The notes: generated by a model not told the origin, from the letters alone. A stretch of 64,000 nucleotides of DNA from Pseudoalteromonas sp. DL-6 (GCF_004328665.1 NZ_CP019770.1:1488001-1552000); one strand, 5' to 3'; numbered from the stretch's first letter, positions 10,348 to 22,255 are shown. Made by a program: numbers and translations.

Positions 10348-11038
10348 TTTAGTAATTAGTTGTGAACAAATAAGTAAAGCCTACCAAGACGGGCAAAACC
10401 AAGTTGAGGTATTAAAAGGGGTTGATTTAGCCCTAACCCAAGGTGAAATGTTAGCTATTGTAGGCAGCTCAGGTTCAGGTAAAAGCACCTTGTTGCATAT
10501 TTTAGGTACCTTAGATACCGCCAGTTCTGGCAGTGCAAAAATAAAAAATCAAGATGTGGCTAAACTGTCTCGCAGCCAACAAGCCGCGTTTAGAAATCAA
10601 AACTTAGGGTTTATTTATCAATTTCATCATTTATTAATGGAATTTAGTGCGGTTGAGAACGTTGCTATGCCACTGTTAATAAAAGGCTTGAGTGCCAAAG
10701 AAGCAAATATAAAAGCGCTCGACATGCTTGATAAAGTCGGCCTTGCCCACAGAAGTAGCCATAAACCGTCGGCACTGTCTGGCGGTGAACGCCAACGTGT
10801 TGCCATAGCGCGTGCTTTAGTGACTGAGCCTGCACTGGTTCTTGCAGATGAGCCAACGGGTAATTTAGATAAGCAAAACGCGATTAAAATTTACGATTTA
10901 ATTAACCAGCTAAATAAAAGTTTAAACACCAGTTTTGTGGTGGTGACTCATGATTTAGAACTTGCCGACAAGCTGGGTAAAATAGCGTATTTAGATGATG
11001 GTAAATTATCAATAAAAGAGTCAAACCATGTTGCTTAG
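10340..11038 (+). CDS. lolD: Lipoprotein-releasing complex ATPase LolD
   Basis: Cytoplasmic ABC ATPase powering lipoprotein release. 232 aa. Walker A GSSGSGKST is at residues 42-50, the signature LSGGERQ at 146-152, and Walker B LVLADEPTGNLD from residue 166, followed by an H-loop (VVTHDLE). Overlaps lolC by 8 bp and lolE by 11 bp, a tight operon arrangement. Confidence 0.96.
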   Translation: MNDLVISCEQISKAYQDGQNQVEVLKGVDLALTQGEMLAIVGSSGSGKSTLLHILGTLDTASSGSAKIKNQDVAKLSRSQQAAFRNQNLGFIYQFHHLLMEFSAVENVAMPLLIKGLSAKEANIKALDMLDKVGLAHRSSHKPSALSGGERQRVAIARALVTEPALVLADEPTGNLDKQNAIKIYDLINQLNKSLNTSFVVVTHDLELADKLGKIAYLDDGKLSIKESNHVA

Positions 11039-12272
11039 TGCCTTTATAAGTAAGCGTTTCAGAGCCTACTCAGGCCATAAAGATGAAAAAAACGCGTTTG
11101 TTAGTTTTATTGCTAAGGCATCTACTATTGGTATTTTACTTGGTGTTGCCGTTTTAATTGTGGCGTTATCGGTGATCAATGGTTTTGAACAACAATTGGT
11201 TCATCGTTTATTAAGTGTCGTGCCACAAGTTGAATATGTAGCACCAAGCAGGCCGATTGCTGATTGGCCCAGCAAAGTCGAAAAATTAAAACAGCAACCA
11301 CAAGTAACAGGAGCAGCCCCATTTATAGCAGTAAATGGTATGGCGAAATTTAAAAGCCAATTAAAAGCAGTTGAAATACGTGGTGTTGAGCCTTCGCTAG
11401 AGAGCGACGTATCAGCGGTTAACCAATTTACACAAGGTAAATTAGTCAGTCAGCTAGCACTTGAGGATGTTATTTTAGGCAAGCAAATTGTCACTCAACT
11501 TAACTTATCAATAGGTGACAATGTCACTTTACTGATCCCCCAAATTAGTGAAAAAGGGCAATCATTACTTGCGCCAAAACGGGTCACACTGACTCTCGCA
11601 GGCATTATAGAAATGGGCGGGCCTATCGATAGCAGTGCCGCGTTTATTCACCTTAGCAAAGCACAACAAACCTTAGGTTACGATCAAAGCCAAGTAACCG
11701 GCCTACGTTTACGGGTTGATGATGTGTTTGCAGCGCACCAAATAGCGTTGAGAGTAGGGCAAACAGTCACTGATTATGTGTATATATCGAGTTGGTTTAG
11801 AACTCAAGGCAGCTTGTATCAAGACATTCAAATGGTGCGCACGATTGTTTATATTGTGGTGTTTTTAATTATTGCAGTCGCTAGTTTTAACATTGTTTCG
11901 TCATTAGTGATGGAAGTGCGCGAAAAAGAAGGCAATATTGCCATTTTAAAAACCATGGGTGCCAAAGACAGTACTATTTTGGCTACTTTTGTAATGCAAG
12001 GCTTAACCCAAGCGTTTGTTGGCGTGGTTTTAGGCTCTATTATTGGCGTTATTCTAGCAATCAATATTAGTGAGCTGTTTACTTGGCTGAGCTTATTGAT
12101 GGGTGAAAACCCGCTAGAAGGTGTGTATTTTATCGAATTCTTACCGAGTAAATTAGTTTGGCAAGATATTGTGTTGACCGTTATTGCCACCTTTGTGCTT
12201 GCAATATTGGCGACGCTATATCCAGCATGGCAAGCAACACGTGTTGATCCGGCAAAAGTATTGGGTAATTAA
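11028..12272 (+). CDS. lolE: Lipoprotein-releasing complex, permease subunit LolE
   Basis: 414 aa, paralogue of LolC with the same layout: one N-terminal helix (residues ~27-50), a periplasmic MacB-like domain, and three C-terminal helices with GNIAILKTMGAKDSTI and TLYPAWQATRVDPAKVLGN. It completes the LolCDE transporter. The start overlaps lolD by 11 bp. No terminator hairpin is obvious before the next gene 98 bp downstream. Confidence 0.93.
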   Translation: MLLSAFISKRFRAYSGHKDEKNAFVSFIAKASTIGILLGVAVLIVALSVINGFEQQLVHRLLSVVPQVEYVAPSRPIADWPSKVEKLKQQPQVTGAAPFIAVNGMAKFKSQLKAVEIRGVEPSLESDVSAVNQFTQGKLVSQLALEDVILGKQIVTQLNLSIGDNVTLLIPQISEKGQSLLAPKRVTLTLAGIIEMGGPIDSSAAFIHLSKAQQTLGYDQSQVTGLRLRVDDVFAAHQIALRVGQTVTDYVYISSWFRTQGSLYQDIQMVRTIVYIVVFLIIAVASFNIVSSLVMEVREKEGNIAILKTMGAKDSTILATFVMQGLTQAFVGVVLGSIIGVILAINISELFTWLSLLMGENPLEGVYFIEFLPSKLVWQDIVLTVIATFVLAILATLYPAWQATRVDPAKVLGN

Positions 12273-12370
12273 ACACAGTATTTAATAGGGCGCTTAGTGT
12301 AACTCTGATAAACTGCGCCGCTATTAAACAGCTTTTGTTTGCTGAGCACTTATTTACCTTGGGATTTACT

Positions 12371-12844
12371 TTGACAAATAACGATATTTTACGCCGTATT
12401 CGCTACACCTTTGATTTAACCGATTCAGCAATGGTTGGCGTGTTCGCCGCTGCAGAGCACAGCGTAAGCACTGAGCAGGTGATTGCATGGTTAACTAAAG
12501 AGGGCGAGCAAGGTTACACCCCAATAAGTGACACTGAATTTGCGGTATTCTTAAATGGCTTTATAAACACTAAGCGCGGTAAACGTGACGGTGAGCAGCC
12601 AATCCCAGAGACTAAATTAAACAATAATATTATTTTTATGAAATTACGTATTGCTTTAAATATGAAAGCAGAAGACGTGATTGCCACACTAGCCTTAGTT
12701 GATTTTGTTTTAAGTAAGCATGAACTCAGTGCATTTTCACGTAAAGTTGAAAACAAACATTACCGTGTATGTAACGATCAAGTTTTACGTTTATTTTTAA
12801 CTGGTGTGCAGCGTACTTTTCGCCCAGATGGCGAAAAAGCTTAA
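12371..12844 (+). CDS. yehS: DUF1456 family protein (YehS-like)
   Basis: 157 aa from a TTG start at 12371. An upstream TTG at 12335 is in frame, but the family begins with a sequence like NNDILRRIRY, and GGGA lies shortly before the second TTG. Two similar halves are visible (NDILRRIRYTFDLTD... and NNIIFMKLRIALNMKAEDV...), the duplicated DUF1456 repeat. Function is not established. It is read in the same direction as lolCDE. Confidence 0.75.
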   Translation: MTNNDILRRIRYTFDLTDSAMVGVFAAAEHSVSTEQVIAWLTKEGEQGYTPISDTEFAVFLNGFINTKRGKRDGEQPIPETKLNNNIIFMKLRIALNMKAEDVIATLALVDFVLSKHELSAFSRKVENKHYRVCNDQVLRLFLTGVQRTFRPDGEKA

Positions 12845-12852
12845 TGCATTTT

Positions 12853-12877
12853 ATGGAGGTTGATTAGCAACCTCCAT
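12853..12877 (+). terminator. Hairpin after yehS
   Basis: Ten-base stem ATGGAGGTTG/CAACCTCCAT with a 5-base loop, eight bases after the stop. The following T-run is poor, so termination is likely but not certain. Confidence 0.55.
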
Positions 12878-14600
<1,723 letters not shown>

Positions 14601-14744
14601 CCACTCTCTTAATTTATGAGCCTATATAATTAGATTATGTGGGCTTTTCTTAAGTTTTTTATTAGGTTAATTAAAATTTGATTCGCTAAACAAGGTGAGT
14701 CTACTATATTATTTTGATAAGGATGCCTAACAAGGAGAGTGACA

Positions 14745-15833
14745 TTGCAGCTCTTACCTTCACAGTTTTATTTTTCAAGTGCCACCGAGCATGACTTTCA
14801 ATACTTATTGAATAAAAACACGCTTCACATTGCTAATGTGACGCTGTATTTAGTTACGGTATTTTTATTGTCCTTTATTTTTATTTCTTGGTTTGATGAT
14901 AAAAAAGAGAGTACCTCAACCATTAATATTCTGAGGATTATAATGGTGGGTTTGTCGGTTTATTTAATTTACATAAACAAAAAATTAAAACCTGAAAAAT
15001 TGCATATTCGCTACTTTTTATACGGCATTTTATTTTGTTTATTATTTGGTTATTTCTTTTGGACTTATGTCAAAACCTATTATGAACTCCACGAAGGTGG
15101 CCCGATGTTAGTTGCGGCTGCATTTGTCGCTATTCCCATGTTACATTTAGGTCATAAGCTAGTCCTGTGGTCAATTATAGCTATCAGTTTATTAGTAATT
15201 GAACTTTATTCTTCTATATCAATTATCTGGACGCTCTATTTTTACTTCAGTATGGTTATTGTGATGGCCATAATTCAATATCAACTCGATATTTTACTAC
15301 GTAAACAATACCAGGCTGAGCTCTTAGAAGCAGAGAAAGCCAATATTGATCAACTTACCGGTATGAGCAATAGGCATAGCTTTGACAAGCACTGTAAAAC
15401 CTTAATAAAAAAGCTAAAACCCTCTCAATATTTAGCGCTTGCGATGATAGATGTTGATTATTTTAAAAAATATAACGATAACTATGGTCATTTAGAGGGT
15501 GATAACGTGTTGGTTGAAGTTGCAAACCGACTGAAAGATTGTGGTGCTGATATTACTGTGCGCTTTGGTGGGGAGGAATTTATATTAGTTAAAACGGTCG
15601 ATGAAAATGAATTACATTGGCTGAGTGATTTAACACTGCGCTTTGCAAATGAGCCTATTGCTCATGCTTATTCTCCGTTTAATTACGTAACTGTATCTGC
15701 AGGGGTAGCTTATGATAAATATTGTCAACATAGGCCATCAATCGAAACTTTATTGGCTACAGCTGATACTGCCATGTACAAATCAAAAGCAGCAGGTAGA
15801 AACAGGCTTACTGTTAAAGTCATTAAGTCTTAG
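14745..15833 (+). CDS. Membrane diguanylate cyclase (GGDEF)
   Basis: Start set at the TTG at 14745: AAGGAG ends seven bases before it, whereas the GTG at 14739 is one base from the same site. 362 aa. Five or six hydrophobic helices fill residues ~25-185, then a coiled linker (RKQYQAELLEAEKANIDQLTG) leads into the GGDEF domain. The metal site (MIDVDYFKKYNDNYGH) and GGEEF (residues 275-279) are intact, so it should be active. No RxxD inhibitory site precedes GGEEF. The input ligand is unknown. Confidence 0.88.
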   Translation: MQLLPSQFYFSSATEHDFQYLLNKNTLHIANVTLYLVTVFLLSFIFISWFDDKKESTSTINILRIIMVGLSVYLIYINKKLKPEKLHIRYFLYGILFCLLFGYFFWTYVKTYYELHEGGPMLVAAAFVAIPMLHLGHKLVLWSIIAISLLVIELYSSISIIWTLYFYFSMVIVMAIIQYQLDILLRKQYQAELLEAEKANIDQLTGMSNRHSFDKHCKTLIKKLKPSQYLALAMIDVDYFKKYNDNYGHLEGDNVLVEVANRLKDCGADITVRFGGEEFILVKTVDENELHWLSDLTLRFANEPIAHAYSPFNYVTVSAGVAYDKYCQHRPSIETLLATADTAMYKSKAAGRNRLTVKVIKS

Positions 15834-15853
15834 CTAAGTAATTTATAATAAAA

Positions 15854-15883
15854 TACAATGCAACGTTTAATCGTTGCATTGTA
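15854..15883. terminator. Hairpin between convergent genes
   Basis: Twelve-base perfect stem TACAATGCAACG/CGTTGCATTGTA with a 6-base loop between the diguanylate cyclase and the convergent acyl-CoA synthetase. T-runs are weak on both sides. Confidence 0.55.
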
Positions 15884-15902
15884 ATAAAGTAGCCGTTAAC
15901 TA

Positions 15903-17636
15903 TTACGAAAATGCAGACTCGGCGAGTTCTTCTTGCATTTGTTCGCGCATTTTAAATTTTTGCAATTTGCCGGTTACCGTCATTGGGTAATGTTCGACAA
16001 AGCGAATATATTTAGGCTGTTTAAAGTAGGCGAGTTTGTCTTTTAAAAACAATCGAATTGCTTGCTCATCAAGTACTTCACCTTCTTTAGGTTGGATCCA
16101 GGCACACACTTCTTCGCCAAACTTTTCATCGGTAATACCAAAAATTGCCGCATCTTGTATCCCTGGGTAGGTGTATAAAACCTCCTCAATCTCACGGGGG
16201 TATATATTTTCACCGCCGCGAATGATCATGTCTTTAATTCTGCCAACAATACTGACAAAGCCTTCACTGTCCATTACCCCCAAATCACCTGAATGTAACC
16301 AGCCTTGATTATCGATAGTGGCTTTGGTTTTCTCTTCATCATTCCAGTAGCAACGCATTATGCCGGCACCACGGCTACAAACCTCACCGGGTTGGCCTAT
16401 TTTTTGAACTTCACCCACTTCATCAATAATTTTTACTTCAGTGTGCGCAAGTGCTCTTCCTACTGTGGTGACTTGACGTTCAATTGATGAGTCGGTTTCA
16501 GTGATATTGTTGATTGGGCTACACTCTGTTTGTCCATAGGCTATAACGACTTGGTTCATATTCATCAGTGTTTGTACTTTACGCATAACTTGTTCGGGAC
16601 AGGTTGAGCCAGCCATAACGCCGGTTCGTAATGTACTTAAATCATAATCACTAAAGTTATTAAGCTCTAATTCGCTTATAAACATGGTAGGCACGCCATG
16701 AAGTCCGGTGCACTTTTCTTGTTGTACCACCTCTAATGTGGTTTTTGGATCGAAAGAATCACTAGGATAAATAGCTGCAGCGCCTTTACTTACGCACAAT
16801 AAGCTGCCTAAAACCATGCCAAAGCAATGATAAAGCGGTACAGGGATACACAGCTTATCATGTTCAGTAAAATGCATTGCTTGGGCAACAAGCAGTGCAT
16901 TATTAAGAATGTTTTTATGCGTTAGCGTAGCACCTTTAGGGTTTCCTGTGGTGCCAGAGGTAAACTGAATATTAATGTCTTGATTACAGTTTAAGGTTTT
17001 AGCCACCGCTTGAAGTTCTAACTGGTGGGCTTCTGAGGGTAAAGCGAGAATTTCATTAAATGAAAACATGCCATTTACTGGCTCATCACCTATGCAAATT
17101 ACATTTTTTAATGAAGGAAGCTGAGCGGCTTTTAATTCCCCTTTTTGGCAGCTATCTAGCTCTGGGGCTAAACTTTGTAGCATATTAACGTAGTGACTGC
17201 CCTTAAACGCTGTGGCAGTAATAAGTGTAGAGCATTCAACACTATTAAGCGCATATTGCAGTTCACTGGGGCGGTAAGCTGGGTTAATACACACCATGAT
17301 TGCGCCGATTTTAGCTGTTGCAAATTGTGTTAAGCACCACTGTATATTATTGGGTGACCAAATACCGACCCTGTCACCTGATTTAACCCCTAATGCCAAC
17401 AACCCCATAGCAAGTTGATCAATCTGTTGCTGAAATTCCTTATAGTTTAAGCGAATATTTTGGTGAGCAACAACAACTGCCAATGCCTCTGGGTTATTGT
17501 CGACAATTGAATCAAGGTATTCTCCAATAGTTTGCTCTATTAGCGGTGTGCTTTGAATCCCCTTAAAATAACTATTTGATAGCGGTATAGTGTTTATTTG
17601 TTCTACTTCTTTATGCACTGTTTGTGTCGCTTTCAT
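15903..17636 (-). CDS. Fatty-acyl-CoA synthetase-like AMP-binding enzyme
   Basis: Activates a carboxylic acid to its CoA thioester through an acyl-adenylate. Start set at the ATG at 17636, because GGAG lies six bases before it; the upstream extension adds 21 residues unlike the family. 577 aa. Motifs: ATP loop FTSGTTGNPKGATLTH, YGQTECSP, the hinge region LGVMDSEGFVSIVGRIKDMI, GGENIYPREIEE, and a C-terminal catalytic lysine in TVTGKLQKFKMRE. It resembles the ACSF2-type medium/long-chain synthetases, but the chain length cannot be read from sequence. Confidence 0.88.
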   Translation of the reverse strand: MKATQTVHKEVEQINTIPLSNSYFKGIQSTPLIEQTIGEYLDSIVDNNPEALAVVVAHQNIRLNYKEFQQQIDQLAMGLLALGVKSGDRVGIWSPNNIQWCLTQFATAKIGAIMVCINPAYRPSELQYALNSVECSTLITATAFKGSHYVNMLQSLAPELDSCQKGELKAAQLPSLKNVICIGDEPVNGMFSFNEILALPSEAHQLELQAVAKTLNCNQDINIQFTSGTTGNPKGATLTHKNILNNALLVAQAMHFTEHDKLCIPVPLYHCFGMVLGSLLCVSKGAAAIYPSDSFDPKTTLEVVQQEKCTGLHGVPTMFISELELNNFSDYDLSTLRTGVMAGSTCPEQVMRKVQTLMNMNQVVIAYGQTECSPINNITETDSSIERQVTTVGRALAHTEVKIIDEVGEVQKIGQPGEVCSRGAGIMRCYWNDEEKTKATIDNQGWLHSGDLGVMDSEGFVSIVGRIKDMIIRGGENIYPREIEEVLYTYPGIQDAAIFGITDEKFGEEVCAWIQPKEGEVLDEQAIRLFLKDKLAYFKQPKYIRFVEHYPMTVTGKLQKFKMREQMQEELAESAFS

Positions 17637-17766
17637 GACATTCTCCATGTTTTTATCTATCCAAGGCTTGTTGATTAAATAAACATGAATTGTCGACAAA
17701 GGGAAGAGGGTTAGACTAATGTCTTACACTTTTATTTGAAAATTTAGACATAAAAAAACGCGTAAT

Positions 17767-17799
17767 AAAACGCGTAATATTGAGCTATTACGCGTTTTT
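17767..17799 (-). terminator. Terminator of the DUF3010 gene
   Basis: Stem AAAACGCGTAATA/TATTACGCGTTTT around a 6-base loop. A third copy of the ACGCGTAATA arm lies at 17757-17766, so two alternative hairpins can form. Confidence 0.75.
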
Positions 17800-17817
17800 A
17801 CAAGGATGCAATTGGTA

Positions 17818-18264
17818 TTACATTTCGTCGCTGCGGTAGGTTTTTTTCATGATATAAACATAAGCATTAACGAATGCATTTTCTTGATATTTTTTAAGAC
17901 CAGTGTCTTCGAACGCGATAGGGATTGGGTTGCGTTTTACTTGCTCTTTTATTTCAGTAGTTGAAAACACGCGAACATCGAGGTTGTCGATTAATTGAAT
18001 AGCCGTTTCCATTTTGAACCCTTTAGCGCTACCTGCAAATTTACCTTTAGGCTGGCGTTCGCGAATGGCAACAGAATCAATTTGATAATCTTGCATTAGT
18101 TTTGCAAAATCAAATTGAAATTTACGCATTACTTCAGTGTCGTTACCGTTACCTAAGGTAAAGCGTGTTTGGCGCACGTCACGAATATCAAAAACGTCGT
18201 TATCTTTACTTAAAATACAAAGTAGTACATCACTACCGGTAATTTCTACACCACATGTTCTCAT
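17818..18264 (-). CDS. DUF3010 family protein
   Basis: 148 aa, conserved in marine gammaproteobacteria. Begins MRTCGVEITGSDVLLCILSK, which resembles the first strand of an RNase-H-like fold, with acidic residues spaced along the chain; this fold suggestion is only inference. Conserved-looking RERQPKGKFAGSAKGFKME follows mid-protein. Function is not known. Divergent from thrS with 374 bp between. Confidence 0.7.
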   Translation of the reverse strand: MRTCGVEITGSDVLLCILSKDNDVFDIRDVRQTRFTLGNGNDTEVMRKFQFDFAKLMQDYQIDSVAIRERQPKGKFAGSAKGFKMETAIQLIDNLDVRVFSTTEIKEQVKRNPIPIAFEDTGLKKYQENAFVNAYVYIMKKTYRSDEM

Positions 18265-18638
18265 TGTTAATCTCTACTATAACTTAATTACCGGTTATTA
18301 TACGCAACACGCATTAAAATGCGAGTTTAAGCAGTTTACGTGCTGCTTTAATATCGTGTTTAACGTTAATTTGAGATTACCTGACTGAAGAAAAGTTATT
18401 AATTGCACATTTATGCTAAAATTGCGTGGTTTTTAATAGCTTAAAACTTGTAATTAACGCTGCAGCACGCGACAATATCTTTTTTGTAGTTGAGCAGACT
18501 CAGCACCTACATTAGCCTTTGTCGGCGAAAAATAGTCAATGCTTATTCGTAAAAGCGTTGTCGAGTCATTCTCATTTAATTAATTAAAAAATACACGTGA
18601 TACATTGTAGGTGTCACCACTGTATGTAAGGATTTATA
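18265..18638. promoter_or_regulatory. Upstream region of thrS with a long-range inverted repeat
   Basis: 374 bp with no gene. CACCTACA (18504-18511) and TGTAGGTG (18606-18613) are exact inverted copies, the second about 25 bp before the thrS start. They could form a leader stem bringing upstream RNA near the ribosome site. E. coli ThrRS represses its own mRNA through tRNA-like leader structures; whether this leader does the same cannot be read here. Confidence 0.35.
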
Positions 18639-20549
18639 ATGCCAGTTATTACTCTCCCTGACGGTAGTCAGCGTAGTTTTGAAAACCCTGTAAGCACGCT
18701 TGATGTTGCAAACGATATCGGCCCTGGTCTTGCTAAAGCAACCATTGCTGGTCGTGTGAATGGCGAACGCGTGGATGCATGTGATTTAATTTCAGCCGAC
18801 TCTCGTCTTGAAATTATTACAGCAAAAGATGACGATGGTTTAGAAATTATTCGCCATTCTTGTGCCCACCTAATTGGTCATGCAGTTAAGCAACTTTTCC
18901 CAGACGCTAAAATGGCGATTGGTCCTACTATCGATAACGGTTTTTACTATGATATTGATATGGAACATTCGTTATCTCAAGATGATCTTGATGCTATTGA
19001 AAAGCGTATGTTACAGCTTGCAAAAACAAACTACGATGTAGTGAAAAAAACCGTTAGCTGGCAAGAAGCACGCGATACGTTTGCGGCGCGTGGCGAAACA
19101 TACAAAATAGAAATTCTTGATGAAAATATTACTCAAGATGATCGCCCTGGTTTATACCACCACGAAGAATATGTAGATATGTGTCGTGGACCACACGTTC
19201 CTAACATGAAATTCTGTCAAAACTTCAAAATTATGAAGGTAGCAGGTGCATACTGGCGTGGTGATTCTGAAAATAAAATGCTGCAGCGTATTTACGGCAC
19301 AGCGTGGGGCGATAAAAAGCAACTTAAAGCGTACTTAAAGCGTTTAGAAGAAGCTGAAAAACGTGATCACCGTCGTATTGGTAAAGCACTTGATTTATGG
19401 CACTGGCAAGAAGAAGCGCCAGGCATGGTATTTTGGCACAACGATGGTTGGAGCATTTACCGTGAATTAGAAGAATTTGTGCGTGAAAAATTACGTGAGT
19501 ACCAATACGAAGAAGTTAAAGGTCCAATGATGATGGATCGTTCGTTATGGGAAAAATCAGGTCACTGGGAAAAATATTCAGAAGCCATGTTTACTACGGA
19601 GTCTGAAAAGCGTGAATACGCAATCAAGCCAATGAACTGTCCAGGTCACGTACAAATATTTAACCAAGGTTTAAAATCATACCGTGATTTACCACTGCGT
19701 ATGGCTGAGTTTGGTTGTTGTCACCGTAACGAGCCATCAGGCGCACTTCATGGTTTAATGCGTGTGCGTGGCTTTACTCAAGATGATGCGCATGTATTTT
19801 GTACTGAAGAGCAAATCATGGATGAAGTATCGGCCTGTATTAAAATGGTTTACGATACGTATGAAACATTCGGCTTTGAAAAAATTGTAGTTAAACTTTC
19901 AACTCGTCCAGAACAACGTATCGGCGAAGATGAAATGTGGGACAAAGCTGAACTTGCACTTGCTGATGCACTTAAAGCAAATGACATTGAATTTGATTAC
20001 CTACCAGGTGAAGGGGCGTTTTATGGCCCTAAAATTGAATTTACTTTGTACGATTGCTTAGACAGAGCGTGGCAGTGTGGTACAGTGCAACTAGACTTTG
20101 CATTACCTGGTCGTTTAGGCGCAACATATGTGGCTGAAAATAACGAACGACGTACACCTGTTATGATACACCGCGCTATATTAGGGTCTATTGAGCGCTT
20201 CATTGGTATTTTAACAGAAGAGTATGCTGGTTTATTCCCAACGTGGCTTGCGCCTAAGCAAGTGGTGATTATGAATATCACCGATAAACAAGCACCGTAT
20301 GTTCAGGAAATTGTACAAAAATTAAATAAACTTGGAATTAGAGCCGCTGCTGACTTGAGAAATGAGAAGATTGGCTTTAAAATCCGTGAGCATACACTTA
20401 AGCGTATTCCTTACTTATTGGTTGTTGGCGACAAAGAAGTTGAGCAACAAGAAGTAGCAGTACGAACTCGCACAGGTGAAGACCTAGGCAAATTTAATGT
20501 CGATGATTTTGTAGCTAAAATCAGTGAAGAAATCAAAAATCGACAGTAA
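18639..20549 (+). CDS. thrS: Threonyl-tRNA synthetase
   Basis: Charges tRNA-Thr and edits mischarged serine. 636 aa, normal length. Domains: TGS at residues ~1-62; editing domain with the HSCAHL and [14 protein letters not shown] motifs (residues ~75-225); class II catalytic core with [36 protein letters not shown] and the motif-3 [12 protein letters not shown]-terminal anticodon-binding domain from ~540. AAGGA lies 7 bases before the ATG. First gene of the thrS-infC-rpmI-rplT cluster. Confidence 0.98.
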   Translation: MPVITLPDGSQRSFENPVSTLDVANDIGPGLAKATIAGRVNGERVDACDLISADSRLEIITAKDDDGLEIIRHSCAHLIGHAVKQLFPDAKMAIGPTIDNGFYYDIDMEHSLSQDDLDAIEKRMLQLAKTNYDVVKKTVSWQEARDTFAARGETYKIEILDENITQDDRPGLYHHEEYVDMCRGPHVPNMKFCQNFKIMKVAGAYWRGDSENKMLQRIYGTAWGDKKQLKAYLKRLEEAEKRDHRRIGKALDLWHWQEEAPGMVFWHNDGWSIYRELEEFVREKLREYQYEEVKGPMMMDRSLWEKSGHWEKYSEAMFTTESEKREYAIKPMNCPGHVQIFNQGLKSYRDLPLRMAEFGCCHRNEPSGALHGLMRVRGFTQDDAHVFCTEEQIMDEVSACIKMVYDTYETFGFEKIVVKLSTRPEQRIGEDEMWDKAELALADALKANDIEFDYLPGEGAFYGPKIEFTLYDCLDRAWQCGTVQLDFALPGRLGATYVAENNERRTPVMIHRAILGSIERFIGILTEEYAGLFPTWLAPKQVVIMNITDKQAPYVQEIVQKLNKLGIRAAADLRNEKIGFKIREHTLKRIPYLLVVGDKEVEQQEVAVRTRTGEDLGKFNVDDFVAKISEEIKNRQ

Positions 20550-20623
20550 AAATCGAGCGTGTAGGGCAAGCAAAAATAGCCAGCTACACGCTTATATTAT
20601 TGATATTCTTGGAGGAACGTACT

Positions 20624-21169
20624 ATTAGAGGCGGCAAGAAAGGGCAACAAACAGCTCAAAAAAATCGTATTAACGAAGAAATTACAGCGCAAGAAGTTCG
20701 TTTAATCGACATCGACGGCGAACAAGCTGGAATTCAGTCATTAAAAGACGCGCAAGCTATGGCTGATGCAGCGGGTGTTGATCTTGTAGAGATCAGTCCA
20801 AATGCTGAGCCGCCTGTTTGTAAGGTTATGGATTACGGTAAGTTCATCTTTGAAAAAAGCAAAGAACTAAAAGAGCAGAAGAAGAAGCAAAAGCAGATCC
20901 AGATTAAAGAAATCAAATTCCGTCCAGGTACGGATGAAGGTGATTATCAGGTTAAGCTACGCAACTTACGCAAGTTCTTAGAAGCTGGCGATAAAGCTAA
21001 GATAACTATCCGCTTCCGTGGTCGTGAAATGGCTCACCAAGAAATTGGTATCGAATTATTAAACCGTATTAAAACCGATTTAGAAGAATTAGCAGTTGTT
21101 GAATCTTTCCCAAATCGTGTTGAAGGCCGTCAAATGGTTATGATGATGGCGCCGGTTGCTAAAAAGTAA
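20624..21169 (+). CDS. infC: Translation initiation factor IF-3 with an AUU start codon
   Basis: Binds the 30S subunit, prevents premature 50S joining and rejects poor start codons. I place the start at ATT 20624: GGAGG ends eight bases before it and the protein then begins IRGGKKGQQ (I read as Met), matching the family start. AUU is the hallmark of infC, whose product discriminates against it and so limits its own synthesis. 181 aa. The N-domain ([14 protein letters not shown]) and C-domain ([33 protein letters not shown]) are complete. Confidence 0.96.
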   Translation: MRGGKKGQQTAQKNRINEEITAQEVRLIDIDGEQAGIQSLKDAQAMADAAGVDLVEISPNAEPPVCKVMDYGKFIFEKSKELKEQKKKQKQIQIKEIKFRPGTDEGDYQVKLRNLRKFLEAGDKAKITIRFRGREMAHQEIGIELLNRIKTDLEELAVVESFPNRVEGRQMVMMMAPVAKK

Positions 21170-21381
21170 TAATTAGGCGATAATACGCACCGAATTTAGC
21201 TCAGGTTTGCAAGTGATATGAAAATGTCCACCTGAGTTAACCGGTTTTAAAGTAAAATTGCGGTATTTATATCGGGTTTTCACCGGAACATAGCAGTAAG
21301 TTAGGCCTTTAAAGTGGAGCTATAGCAATATATCTCACGCCTTCTTACTAATTTTAAAGCAATACAATTGGAGTTATTGCA
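21170..21381 (+). promoter_or_regulatory. infC-rpmI spacer with a possible L20-type leader
   Basis: 212 bp without a gene. GCAATA (21359-21364) can pair with TATTGC (21375-21380), putting the rpmI ribosome site GGAG (21370-21373) in the loop. A near copy of the initiation region, TGGAGCTATAGCAAT at 21315-21329, matches TGGAGTTATTGCAAT at 21369-21383 in 13 of 15 bases. In E. coli, L20 represses rpmI-rplT through structures in this spacer. The match here is by position and shape only. Confidence 0.45.
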
Positions 21382-21582
21382 ATGGCTTACAAGCTAAAAA
21401 GTCACAGAGGCGCAGCTAAGCGTTTCAAAAAGACTGCTTCTGGCGGTTTCAAGCGTAAACAAGCGCATCTTCGTCACATTCTGACTAAGAAAACTTCTAA
21501 GCGTAAGTTACACCTACGTCCTAAGATGATGGTTCATAAAAATGACCATGGTCTAGTTTCACGTATGTTACCATTCGCTTAA
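21382..21582 (+). CDS. rpmI: 50S ribosomal protein L35
   Basis: 66 aa, strongly basic, starting [18 protein letters not shown], the L35 signature. GGAG lies eight bases before the ATG. It is followed by rplT after 15 bp and is probably translated and repressed together with it. Confidence 0.97.
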
Positions 21583-21597
21583 TAGGGGTTTTTAGAA

Positions 21598-21960
21598 ATG
21601 GCAAGAGTTAAACGCGGCGTTGTCGCACGTGCACGTCACAAAAAAGTTTTAAAACAAGCGAAAGGTTACTACGGAGCACGTTCACGTGTTTACCGCGTAG
21701 CTTTCCAGGCTGTTACTAAAGCGGGTCAATACGCTTACCGTGACCGCCGTGCTAAGAAACGTACTTTCCGTCAATTATGGATTGCACGTATCAATGCTGC
21801 TTCACGTCAAAATGGTCTGTCTTACAGCCGTTTTATTAATGGTCTTAAAAAGACATCTGTAGAAATCGATCGTAAGATCCTTGCAGATATCGCTGTTTAC
21901 GACCAAGTTGCATTCGCAGCGCTTGTAGCAAAAGCAAAAGAAGGCCTAGCGGCAGCTTAA
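21598..21960 (+). CDS. rplT: 50S ribosomal protein L20
   Basis: 120 aa, begins [19 protein letters not shown]. An early 23S-binding assembly protein; in known bacteria it also represses the rpmI-rplT mRNA. The basic N-terminal arm and the globular C-terminal part ([19 protein letters not shown]) are complete. Followed at once by a terminator. Confidence 0.98.
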   Translation: MARVKRGVVARARHKKVLKQAKGYYGARSRVYRVAFQAVTKAGQYAYRDRRAKKRTFRQLWIARINAASRQNGLSYSRFINGLKKTSVEIDRKILADIAVYDQVAFAALVAKAKEGLAAA

Positions 21961-21978
21961 GTTTTTGTATAAGTATTG

Positions 21979-22004
21979 AAAAGGAGCCTATGGCTCCTTT
22001 TTTT
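21979..22004 (+). terminator. Intrinsic terminator of the infC-rpmI-rplT operon
   Basis: AAAAGGAGCC-TAT-GGCTCCTTTTTTT, a compact GC-rich stem and seven T, 18 bases after the rplT stop. Confidence 0.9.
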
Positions 22005-22255
22005 GTGCCTGCTATTTACTGTTTTAGCTATGTCATACCTTTTAGTGCCGTGTATCCATTTAACTTAACTAGCTAAACCAGAATTTTAGGCATGTTCATT
22101 GTTGCTCTTAAGGTTGATATTAATTATGTTTTTATCAGCACTTGACTAGGACTTGAGCAAATAATCAAAGGAAACTGCAATTGGCTGCATTTTTTTGTTG
22201 AACTACCGCAGTTTTGGCATCTAAAAAGCTTTAATTGCTATAATTTTTTTAATTA

